Shown here one piece after another: positions 9,395-16,933 of a stretch of 64,000 nucleotides of DNA. The DNA is from Chitinophagaceae bacterium (GTDB lineage Bacteria > Bacteroidota > Bacteroidia > Chitinophagales > Chitinophagaceae). The notes beneath the pieces were generated by a model. It did not search any database. It saw nothing but the letters and a program-made list of their open reading frames with translations, and was not told where the DNA came from. The stretch lies in assembly GCA_016710935.1 (NCBI GenBank), contig JADJTY010000003.1, forward strand, positions 1 to 64,000, written 5' to 3'. The translations under genes and the position numbers were made by a program. Numbering within the stretch: the first letter of the stretch is position 1; every line of letters starts with the position of its first letter.

Positions 9395-10897
9395 GTGCAA
9401 AAACGTATTCTTCCCCTGGCAGTAACTGCTGTTTTACTTATTTCATTAATTAGCTCAAACTGTACCAAACTCGATACTACTGATATTGGCAGCGACCAGT
9501 TACCGGTTGTTGATAACGTTAACACATTTGCCGATACGCTTCTTATAAATACTACCCAGGGTTATTTTAATGATTCTACAACTATTGGTAAATATGATGA
9601 TTATGCCGTTGGCAGTATTACCAATGATCCGCTTTTTGGCCCTACTACAGCTAATATATATATGCAGCTGAAGCCACCCTTTTATCCTTATCATTTTGGA
9701 AATCCGGGAGACACTATTGTAGGGTTTGATTCTGTGGTTCTGTGTTTAAAATATGCCGGCTTTTGGGGTGATAGCCTTTTGCCTGTTGGCCTGGAAGTAA
9801 GGGAGGTGAGTGACAAAGCTTTCAATGATTCTGCAAGTAATTCAACTTTTATAGAAAATACCACTGCATACCGGCCTAATGTTTCCGGAACTGTTTTAGG
9901 CACTGCCAATATTGATGCCCGGAAGATGGGGGATACCATATACTTAAATAACCGAAGAGATAAAGTGATCAACCAGATCCGTATTAAACTTTCTTCATCA
10001 TGGGCAGCACAATTATTCAACCGCGACAGTACCAAATCAAATTCTGTTAACAATGCTTTTTATAATGATTCAATTTACCGTAGTTTTTATTACGGCATTG
10101 CTGTAATTGCATCAGGGGCTGGTAATGGCCTGTTGTATGCTACTCTTTCTGATACGGCAACCAAAATTGAAGTTCATTATAGAACAAAAAACGGTGGAAA
10201 AGTTGATTCGGTTTATAGCTCATTAAGGCTTAATCCTTCAAGGGAAGAAAGGATAGCAAACAGGCCGGTATCCAATACAAGTAATTATATTTCCAGAGGA
10301 CGCAACGGATTTCCTGTCAGGAATCCTGCGGCAAGTGAACATTATATACAAACAGCTCCGGGTACTTTTGTAAACCTTAATATTCCGGGTTTGGCTTCTT
10401 TATCAAACCGAATCATTCATCGGGCAGAGATTATTGTAGAACAAATACCAACTGATCCGGTACTGGATGAAAAATTATCGGCTCCAAATTTTCTTTACCT
10501 TGATTTAAAAGATACCGGTGCCATTAAATGGAAAACAGTATATTTTGATCTGAATACGTCTGAAATATATAACCCGGATAATCCCTTCAGCTACATACCT
10601 TCACAGATAAACTACCAGTATTTTGGAGGTTACAGAAGAAGTAAAACAGATCCTTTAACTGGCAACCTGATAAAATACTATACTTTTAATATTTCCAGGT
10701 ACGTACAACAGATCGTAACAGAACATACACCTGTTTATGATATGAGGTTATATGCACCTTTTAACCTGAATTATCCACAACACTCTTTTACCTTTATTCC
10801 CTTTGGCAATAATATTGCTTTTGGAAGGGTAAGGGTAGGAAGTGGTACCAATCCCAATTACCGGCTAAGGCTGCGGATTGTTTATTCCAAACTTTAA
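9395..10897 (+). CDS. DUF4270 family lipoprotein
   Basis: A 500-residue lipoprotein starting at GTG; the signal peptide ends in a lipobox with Cys23 (SLISSNC). The early pattern IGSDQLPVVDNVNTFADTL and GSITNDPLFGPTTANIYMQL is that of DUF4270, a Bacteroidota family of unknown function, probably on the outer membrane or periplasmic face. It closely follows the GT5-like gene (32 bases) and is likely cotranscribed. A strong terminator follows its stop. Function unknown; family call is confident. Confidence 0.9.
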   Translation: MQKRILPLAVTAVLLISLISSNCTKLDTTDIGSDQLPVVDNVNTFADTLLINTTQGYFNDSTTIGKYDDYAVGSITNDPLFGPTTANIYMQLKPPFYPYHFGNPGDTIVGFDSVVLCLKYAGFWGDSLLPVGLEVREVSDKAFNDSASNSTFIENTTAYRPNVSGTVLGTANIDARKMGDTIYLNNRRDKVINQIRIKLSSSWAAQLFNRDSTKSNSVNNAFYNDSIYRSFYYGIAVIASGAGNGLLYATLSDTATKIEVHYRTKNGGKVDSVYSSLRLNPSREERIANRPVSNTSNYISRGRNGFPVRNPAASEHYIQTAPGTFVNLNIPGLASLSNRIIHRAEIIVEQIPTDPVLDEKLSAPNFLYLDLKDTGAIKWKTVYFDLNTSEIYNPDNPFSYIPSQINYQYFGGYRRSKTDPLTGNLIKYYTFNISRYVQQIVTEHTPVYDMRLYAPFNLNYPQHSFTFIPFGNNIAFGRVRVGSGTNPNYRLRLRIVYSKL

Positions 10898-10914
10898 GTT
10901 TTACACAATAAATG

Positions 10915-10944
10915 AAAGTCCTCCCCATTTTTAGGGAGGACTTT
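10915..10944 (+). terminator. Terminator after the DUF4270 gene
   Basis: A perfect 11-bp stem (AAAGTCCTCCC / GGGAGGACTTT) with an 8-base loop, followed by T-rich sequence, 17 bases past the stop codon. Confidence 0.8.
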
Positions 10945-10973
10945 GTTCTTTACCATCTACAACCTTATCTTTG
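10942..10973 (+). promoter_or_regulatory. metK promoter
   Basis: TTTG (10942-10945), 20 bases, then TATCTTTG (10966-10973): an ideal Bacteroidota -33/-7 pair, 19 bases before the metK ATG. It overlaps the end of the preceding terminator, so metK is an independent unit. Confidence 0.8.
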
Positions 10974-10991
10974 CAATCTTAAAAAAAATAT

Positions 10992-12251
10992 ATGCCATAT
11001 TTATTTACATCAGAGTCCGTAAGTGAAGGACATCCGGATAAAGTTGCAGACCAGATCAGCGATGCGTTGATTGATAATTTTTTAGCCTTTGATCCGCAGA
11101 GCAAAGTGGCTTGCGAAACATTGGTAACAACCGGCCAGGTTATACTTGCAGGCGAAGTAAAAAGTAAAGCCTACCTGGATGTGCAGGAAATTGCACGTGG
11201 TGTGATCCGTAAAATCGGGTATACCAAAAGTGAATATATGTTTGAAGCAAATTCATGTGGTATTCTATCTGCCATCCATGAGCAAAGTGGAGATATTAAC
11301 CAGGGTGTTGACCGTAAGAAAAAAGAAGAGCAGGGTGCAGGCGACCAGGGGATGATGTTTGGATATGCAACCAACGAAACTGATAATTTTATGCCTTTGG
11401 CTTTAGACCTGGCACATTATATTTTAATTGAAATGGCTGCAGTACGCAGGGAAAATAAAGAGATTAAATATCTGCGTCCGGATGCTAAAAGCCAGGTTAC
11501 TTTGGAATACGATGATAACAACCTGCCGGTAAGAATTGAAGCGATCGTGGTTTCAACCCAGCACGATGATTTTGCAGCAGATGAAAAAATGCTTGCAAAA
11601 ATTAAAAAAGACATCATCAATATTGTAATACCAAGGGTAAAGAAAAAATATCCCAAGTACGATCATCTTTTTAATAACAAAATAAAGTACCATATAAACC
11701 CAACCGGTAAGTTTGTTATTGGTGGTCCGCATGGCGATACAGGCTTAACCGGCCGTAAAATTATTGTAGATACTTATGGTGGTAAAGGTGCACATGGTGG
11801 TGGTGCTTTTAGTGGTAAAGACCCCAGCAAGGTAGACCGCAGTGCTGCTTATGCTACACGCCATATAGCCAAGAATTTAGTGGCTGCGGGTTTATGTGAT
11901 GAGGTTTTGGTACAAGTTTCTTATGCAATTGGTGTGGCGCAGCCAACCAGTATCAATGTTGTTACTTATGGTACTGCCAAAGTAAATTTAACCGACGGGC
12001 AGATTGCTGATAAAGTAATGAAAATGTCTTGTTTTGATATGCGCCCATATTTTATTGAGCAGCGTTTAAAACTACGTAACCCCATGTACAGCGAAACTGC
12101 AGCATACGGCCATATGGGACGTAAGCATGAAACCGTTGAAAAAATATTTACTTCACCTGATGGTAAAATCATTAAGAAAAAAGTTGAATTGTTTACCTGG
12201 GAAAAACTGGATGCAGTGAAAGAAGTGAAGAAAGTATTTGGTTTAAAATAA
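10992..12251 (+). CDS. metK: S-adenosylmethionine synthetase
   Basis: MetK makes S-adenosylmethionine from methionine and ATP in the cytoplasm. The 419 residues are the usual Bacteroidota length. Motifs include SEGHPDKVADQISDA (11-25), the glycine/acidic ATP loop GGPHGDTGLTGRK (about 243-255) and the hallmark GGGAFSGKDPSKVDRSAAY. Start and promoter agree. Monocistronic between two terminators. Confidence 0.98.
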   Translation: MPYLFTSESVSEGHPDKVADQISDALIDNFLAFDPQSKVACETLVTTGQVILAGEVKSKAYLDVQEIARGVIRKIGYTKSEYMFEANSCGILSAIHEQSGDINQGVDRKKKEEQGAGDQGMMFGYATNETDNFMPLALDLAHYILIEMAAVRRENKEIKYLRPDAKSQVTLEYDDNNLPVRIEAIVVSTQHDDFAADEKMLAKIKKDIINIVIPRVKKKYPKYDHLFNNKIKYHINPTGKFVIGGPHGDTGLTGRKIIVDTYGGKGAHGGGAFSGKDPSKVDRSAAYATRHIAKNLVAAGLCDEVLVQVSYAIGVAQPTSINVVTYGTAKVNLTDGQIADKVMKMSCFDMRPYFIEQRLKLRNPMYSETAAYGHMGRKHETVEKIFTSPDGKIIKKKVELFTWEKLDAVKEVKKVFGLK

Positions 12252-12269
12252 AACGATCAAAATAATATA

Positions 12270-12297
12270 AACCCTCTCCAACCAGAGAGGGTTTTTT
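12270..12297 (+). terminator. metK terminator
   Basis: Stem AACCCTCT / AGAGGGTT (12270-12277 with 12286-12293) followed by a run of T, 19 bases past the metK stop: a classical intrinsic terminator. Confidence 0.85.
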
Positions 12298-12372
12298 AAT
12301 TCAAAAACCCTTTTAATCCTGTCAGTCCAACCAAACCCGTGTTCAGACGATAATAAAACTTAAATTTGCATT

Positions 12373-13145
12373 GTGAAAAATTTCCGTCAGCAACATCAAC
12401 ACCATCGCCCCAAAAAAAATACTTTGGTTATTGGCCGCAAAGCTGTTACCGAAGCTATGCAAACCGGTAAGCAACTGGAACGCATCTACCTGCAAACCAC
12501 CGTGCATGGCGAAGCCATTGATGAAATAAAAAAGCTGGCAGAGAAAACACAAACGCCCATCAATAAAGTTCCTGTTGAAAAATTAAACAATTTTAATGTA
12601 AGCAACCACGAGGGTTGTGTGGCGCTCATCGCCAAAGTACAGTACCAGGATCTGCAGGATGTAATTTCTTTTGTAGTGGAAAAAGGTGAAGTGCCTTTGT
12701 TTTTAATTTTAGATGGCGTTACCGATATCCGCAATATAGGCGGTATAGCCCGCAGTGCTTATTGTTTTGGTGTTCATGCCATCATTATACCCGATAAAGG
12801 TGTTGGGGCCTTAAATGAAGATGCGGTACTTACTTCTGCGGGTGCATTGGAAGAAATTGCTGTTTGCCGCGTTAACAGCCTGATGAAAACGGTGGACGAC
12901 CTGCATATGAATGGTATTAAAGTGTTTGCCAGTGAAATGAAAGCTGCTAAAAAGTGTATGAACTGGAACTGAAAGAACCTTGTGCCATTGTAATGGGCGG
13001 TGAGGAGAAAGGAATTTATCCTGCCTTATTAAAGATTTGTGATGAACAGTTTCAAATACCCATGACCGGCGATTTTGATTCATTGAATGTATCGGTGGCA
13101 ACGGGTATTACTTTGTATGAGGTGGTGAAGCAGAGACAATCCTAA
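12373..13145 (+). CDS. rlmB: RlmB/TrmH-type RNA 2'-O-methyltransferase, frameshifted
   Basis: SpoU-class methyltransferases place a 2'-O-methyl group on rRNA (G2251 of 23S rRNA for RlmB) using a knotted SAM site. Motif 1 is LDGVTDIRNIGGIARSAYCF; motif 2 is IVMGGEEKGI; motif 3 is the knot segment SLNVSVATGITLYEV. Motifs 2 and 3 are in a different frame: restoring one A in the run 12949-12953 gives EMKAAKKVYELELKEPCA and a protein of about 257 residues, normal for the family. The GTG start at 12373 gives a His/Lys-rich tail; TAAATTTG (12361-12368), a possible -7 element, lies so close that a later start is possible. RlmB is the most likely subtype, TrmH-like alternatives cannot be excluded. Confidence 0.88.
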
Positions 13146-13162
13146 CCCTACCCGGTTAAATA

Positions 13163-13666
13163 TTATTTCCCAATTGAAATCCTAAAAGTTATTCCCGTAA
13201 TATCCTTACTTATATTTGAAGGGATACCGAAACCGGTTTTTTGGTTATCAACCATAACCCTTGCTTTATGTTTATATCCCGTTGCCATGATCATAAATGG
13301 AATACTAACGATGCCTGATACTGCACCTGCAACCACCAATACTCCTGCAGAAGTGGAACTAGCGCTGTTATAATTGGAGGAACTGCCAATAAGCAATCCT
13401 GCACCTGAAAGCACTATTCCTCCAATAAGTGTTGACCATCCAACAATACGGTAATTTTTACTGCGGCGCAGGTAGAATTCCTCAGTTTTATCAGGAAAAG
13501 TATTTAGTTTTAAATAACTTTTCTCAGCTATTGAATGTATTTCTTCAATGTTTTTTAAACTGATGAACGAATGATCGTCATATATAGCAGATTGACCATT
13601 GAACTGTGCCTGTGATTTGCTGTTTATGAGGAAAATAAAGCTGATGAATAAAAGGAACTTTTTCAT
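13163..13666 (-). CDS. Hypothetical exported membrane protein
   Basis: A 167-residue protein with a signal peptide (about 1-20, cut after SQA) and two hydrophobic segments at about 74-95 and 108-130, the second glycine/alanine rich. Not recognised as a family with a known role. It converges on the methyltransferase gene (stop codons 18 bases apart) and stands alone. It could sit in either membrane; only the signal and topology are visible. Confidence 0.7.
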   Translation of the reverse strand: MKKFLLFISFIFLINSKSQAQFNGQSAIYDDHSFISLKNIEEIHSIAEKSYLKLNTFPDKTEEFYLRRSKNYRIVGWSTLIGGIVLSGAGLLIGSSSNYNSASSTSAGVLVVAGAVSGIVSIPFMIMATGYKHKARVMVDNQKTGFGIPSNISKDITGITFRISIGK

Positions 13667-13791
13667 GTTAATAGTTTAGGTAAAAAACTGAACATAGAAC
13701 AAAGTAGAAATAATAAACAACAAAAGCAAGTGTGCTGAAATCAGTAGCATGTTGAAATACTTTATACCAGAAATTAAAACCAGAGTTTAAC

Positions 13792-13799
13792 TATTTTTG
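13792..13799 (+). promoter_or_regulatory. -7 promoter element for HMG-CoA lyase
   Basis: TATTTTTG fits TAnnTTTG and lies 16 bases before the ATG at 13816. No clear -33 TTTG at the right distance. Confidence 0.45.
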
Positions 13800-13815
13800 C
13801 AGTACAATTATACCA

Positions 13816-14664
13816 ATGATCAAATTAATTGAATGCCCCCGTGATGCTATGCAGGGCTGGCCACACTTTATTCCCACACAAAAGAAGATTGAATATATCA
13901 ATGCATTACTACAAGTTGGTTTTGATACCATTGACTTTGGAAGCTTTGTTTCGCCCAAGGCAATACCGCAGATGGCGGATACCAAAGAAGTAATTGGTAA
14001 TTTGGAATTGGGGGGCAGTAGTTCAAAACTTCTGGCAATCATCGCCAATGAAAGAGGGGCGCAGGATGCGGTTGTGTTTGATGAGATCAGTTACCTTGGT
14101 TTCCCGTTTTCAATTTCTCCAACATTTCAACAAAGAAATACGAATAGCACAATTGAACAGTCATTTAATACAGTTGAAGAAATTCAAAACCTTTGTATAA
14201 AAAGTAATAAAAAATCTGTGATATATATATCTATGGGTTTTGGAAATCCTTATGGAGATGAATATGATGAAGAACTTGTCGCCATGTGGGTTGATCATTT
14301 AATTGCCGCTGGAGCTGATATAATTTCAATTGCTGATACTGTAGGATTAGCTACACCTAACCAAGTTTACTCGATTTTAAATAGTTTGAATTTGCGATAC
14401 CCCAATATGGAAATTGGTGTTCACCTGCACTCCACACCTGCTAACTGGAAAGAAAAGGTAGAAGCAGCACTGCGGGCAGGTTGCAAACGTTTTGATGGTG
14501 CATTAAAAGGCATTGGCGGTTGCCCCATGGCCGATGATGAACTGGTAGGCAATATGGATACCGAATTGATGATACCTTATTTTGAAGAAAAGAATTTGCT
14601 GAATAATTTAGACTTAAACGCGCTTGCAGAATGCAGCAAAATAGCCTCGGATATTTTTATTTAG
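13816..14664 (+). CDS. Hydroxymethylglutaryl-CoA lyase
   Basis: Cleaves HMG-CoA to acetoacetate and acetyl-CoA in leucine catabolism or ketone-body metabolism, in the cytoplasm. The 282 residues are near the usual 290-300. The N-terminal ECPRDAMQGW (6-15) carries the conserved Arg-Asp metal/substrate pair; HLHSTPANW (about 203-211) supplies metal-binding histidines; the flexible loop GIGGCPMADDELVGN holds catalytic Cys236. The start gives the usual short N-terminus. It is unaccompanied by other leucine-degradation genes here. Confidence 0.95.
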   Translation: MIKLIECPRDAMQGWPHFIPTQKKIEYINALLQVGFDTIDFGSFVSPKAIPQMADTKEVIGNLELGGSSSKLLAIIANERGAQDAVVFDEISYLGFPFSISPTFQQRNTNSTIEQSFNTVEEIQNLCIKSNKKSVIYISMGFGNPYGDEYDEELVAMWVDHLIAAGADIISIADTVGLATPNQVYSILNSLNLRYPNMEIGVHLHSTPANWKEKVEAALRAGCKRFDGALKGIGGCPMADDELVGNMDTELMIPYFEEKNLLNNLDLNALAECSKIASDIFI

Positions 14665-14665
14665 C

Positions 14666-14731
14666 CACGAATGGCACGAATGGACACTAAAAAAATATTC
14701 GTGTAAACCTGCCTGCCGGCAGGCAGGTTCG
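14666..14731. repeat. Dispersed palindromic element with 24-base perfect palindrome
   Basis: Directly after the HMG-CoA lyase stop come two CACGAAT units answered by ATTCGTG (14697-14703) and TTCGTG, enclosing a perfect 24-base palindrome at 14706-14729 whose core is CCTGCCTGCCGGCAGGCAGG. Both modules recur in many Bacteroidota genomes as intergenic elements. It may end lyase transcription. Confidence 0.65.
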
Positions 14732-14753
14732 TGAAATCAGTTAAAAAAACAAT

Positions 14754-15725
14754 ATGGACTTCCGTTTAGAATTTACTCCCAAACCATTTGATATAAAGAT
14801 CAATCATCAGCATAACTTATTGCTGGTAGGCTCGTGCTTTACCGAACAAATTGGTACCAAACTGGCCAATCATAAATTTGGAGTGCTCGATAATCCGAAT
14901 GGTATTTTGTTTAATCCATCCAGCATTGCCAAATCCATTTCATCTTACATCGATAATAAGCAATACACAGAAACAGATTTATTTTACCAGAACGAATGCT
15001 GGAACAGTTGGGAGCACCACAGCCGGTTTTCTCATCCCGATAAAAAAATATGTTTGGAAGGAATTAACTTATCACAAAATAAAGCGCATGCTTTTTTAAA
15101 GAAAGCAAACTGGTTACTGATAACGCTTGGCTCAGCCTTTGTATATGAATTGGAGAACAAAGATGTTGTTGCCAACTGCCACAAAGTACCAACAGATAAA
15201 TTTGCCAAAAGGCTTTTATCTGCAGTTGAAGTTTTTGCCGGTCTGCAAAGTATGATTGAAAAAGCAGTTGCTTTTAATCCGGGGATGAAAATCATTTTTA
15301 CCATTAGCCCGGTGCGGCATTTGCGTGATGGCTTTGTAGAGAACAACCGCAGCAAAGCCACGTTAATACAGGCTGTTCATCAGCTTGCAGATAAAAACAA
15401 CAACTGTTTTTATTTTCCGGCATACGAACTTATCATTGACGATCTGCGTGATTACCGCTTTTTTGCAGAAGATATGGTGCATCCCAATTATGCAGCCACC
15501 AACTATGTATGGGAAAAATTTATTGCCACCTGCATTGATGAACCATCGCAGGAGTTAATGAAAGAGATCGCGGTAATTGTGGCTGCTAAAAATCACAAAC
15601 CATTCAATCCAACGTCTGAACAACACAAAAAATTTCTGCAAACTAATTTAGTGAAAGTAAAAAAACTACAACAACAATTCCCTTATTTAATGCTTAAAGA
15701 AGAAGAAGTTTTCTTCAAGTCTTGA
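14754..15725 (+). CDS. GSCFA domain protein
   Basis: A 323-residue protein with the family-naming motif near the N-terminus (LLLVGSCFTEQIGTKLANHKF, split here as VGSCFTEQ) and the downstream GSAFVYE, ISPVRHLRDG and VHPNYAA blocks. GSCFA proteins have a GDSL/SGNH-like hydrolase fold; the Ser in VGSCF and the Asp/His in MVHPN are the candidate catalytic residues. Substrate unknown; probably cytoplasmic as no signal peptide is seen. It converges with miaE. Confidence 0.92.
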   Translation: MDFRLEFTPKPFDIKINHQHNLLLVGSCFTEQIGTKLANHKFGVLDNPNGILFNPSSIAKSISSYIDNKQYTETDLFYQNECWNSWEHHSRFSHPDKKICLEGINLSQNKAHAFLKKANWLLITLGSAFVYELENKDVVANCHKVPTDKFAKRLLSAVEVFAGLQSMIEKAVAFNPGMKIIFTISPVRHLRDGFVENNRSKATLIQAVHQLADKNNNCFYFPAYELIIDDLRDYRFFAEDMVHPNYAATNYVWEKFIATCIDEPSQELMKEIAVIVAAKNHKPFNPTSEQHKKFLQTNLVKVKKLQQQFPYLMLKEEEVFFKS

Positions 15726-15732
15726 TCTCCGG

Positions 15733-15760
15733 GTTCCCCCTTTAGGGGGCGGAGGGGGTT
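15733..15760. repeat. GC-rich hairpin repeat abutting the miaE stop
   Basis: CCCCC TTTA GGGGG hairpin (15736-15749) plus GGAGGGGGTTTA reaching the miaE stop codon. Read on the minus strand the stop is followed by ACCCCCTCCGCC. The same TAA-ACCCCC-TCCG pattern follows the stops of GH109 (52928) and, with two more A, serA (41710). It may serve as a two-way terminator. Confidence 0.6.
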
Positions 15761-16239
15761 TAATGTATCCTGTCGCCCCTCACTTCCATCTCCTTCATCA
15801 GTTCCTTCTCATATTTCAACCATTCGGCCCAGCGCCTGCGCACAACTTTCTTTTCTAAATAATGTTCGGCAAGGGTAATAAACAAAGTATAATGTCCTGC
15901 TTCACTTTCCATAAATCTGCGGTAAAAATTACGCATGTATGCATCATCCAGTCCTTCACTCAGTCTTTTAAAACGTTCACAACTGCGGGCTTCAATCAAT
16001 GCCATGATCAGCATCTGGTCTAAAAATCTTTCATGCGGTAGTTCTTCTACCAGTAATTCTTTTTCCGAATTTTTTGTGATGAGCGAAATGCAGGTGGTGG
16101 CAGCTTTCTGTTCGCAATAGGCATGGTCGGTTAAGATCTCATCCAGTTGCAACTCAGCCAGGTTTACCCAACGGGGGTCGCTGGGTAATTGTAATCCTAA
16201 AATGTTTTTGACGTCTACAGATAATTCTTTCATACCCAC
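15760..16239 (-). CDS. miaE: tRNA-(ms2io6A)-hydroxylase-like protein, shortened
   Basis: MiaE is a non-haem di-iron enzyme that hydroxylates ms2i6A37 of tRNA. The 159 residues carry the signatures LTDHAYCEQKAATT (37-50), EARSCERF (83-90) and ESEAGHY (111-117, ExxH). Bacteroidota homologues are about 190 residues. The missing part lies between residues 60 and 72, where helix-B and the lysine-rich loop (normally EExxHF, then GRxRKDxYV) should be. A remnant EELPH (65-69) could still supply the ExxH pair. The frame is open throughout, so this is an in-frame loss of 30-40 residues. Whether the enzyme is active is uncertain. Confidence 0.85.
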   Translation of the reverse strand: MGMKELSVDVKNILGLQLPSDPRWVNLAELQLDEILTDHAYCEQKAATTCISLITKNSEKELLVEELPHERFLDQMLIMALIEARSCERFKRLSEGLDDAYMRNFYRRFMESEAGHYTLFITLAEHYLEKKVVRRRWAEWLKYEKELMKEMEVRGDRIH

Positions 16240-16302
16240 AAAAATAAAACAGCCTGGCTGTAAAAGCCAAACTGTTTTAATGTTTGTAGAGTTATTAGTT
16301 TT

Positions 16303-16710
16303 TTATTGTCTTGTAACCGAAAACGTTCCTGTACCGGTAGTTGAAGTTCCCAAACCAATGGTACCAACCATTACATTGGAAGCCGATGAAAATTTACCAG
16401 ATAAGGTATAAAAGGCGCTTCCGGAAAGGTAGGTGTAATATGCCCTCACACTATCCTGTACCATTGTCCAGGTTCCGGTTGCATTATCAATTGCTGCATT
16501 ATTGTTTCCTACGATATCAATGGTACCGTTTGCTTTAAAATTTAAGGTAAAAGCGTATGTTGGATTACCTGGTCCAATTCCATACTGGCCGGTTCCAACC
16601 CAGGTTCCTGTTGGAGTAGAATTAGTTGGGGTTGTATCCTCTTTACTGCAAGATGATATTAAAAATACCATTGCCAGTGCAGGTATTAACGCAAATAAAC
16701 TTTTTTTCAT
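16303..16710 (-). CDS. Small lipoprotein, lipocalin-like fold possible
   Basis: A 135-residue lipoprotein; the signal peptide ends with a lipobox and Cys21 (FLISSC). The rest (GTWVGTGQYG, FTLNFKANGTI, GTWTMVQDSV, LSGKFSS, GTIGLG, GTFSVTRQ) alternates short beta strands as in lipocalin-like or DUF4488/DUF5004-type lipoproteins. No catalytic residues are apparent. Monocistronic. Family not firmly recognised. Confidence 0.7.
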   Translation of the reverse strand: MKKSLFALIPALAMVFLISSCSKEDTTPTNSTPTGTWVGTGQYGIGPGNPTYAFTLNFKANGTIDIVGNNNAAIDNATGTWTMVQDSVRAYYTYLSGSAFYTLSGKFSSASNVMVGTIGLGTSTTGTGTFSVTRQ

Positions 16711-16933
16711 AGTTTTATTTTTTACAGAAATAAGTGAATCTTTATTTCTAAAGAACGTTAAACAAACATCATACCATCACCTTAAAATGTGCGTATTATA
16801 TAAACGCAGCAGGTTAAAATGTAAAAAAATACCTGGCTGATATGCAAGTTCTGTTTAACTAAGCTTCAATAATTTGATCGAAAGCGCAGTATTAAAGCTT
16901 ATTTTAGTATTTTACAGCAAATAATATGCTTGT

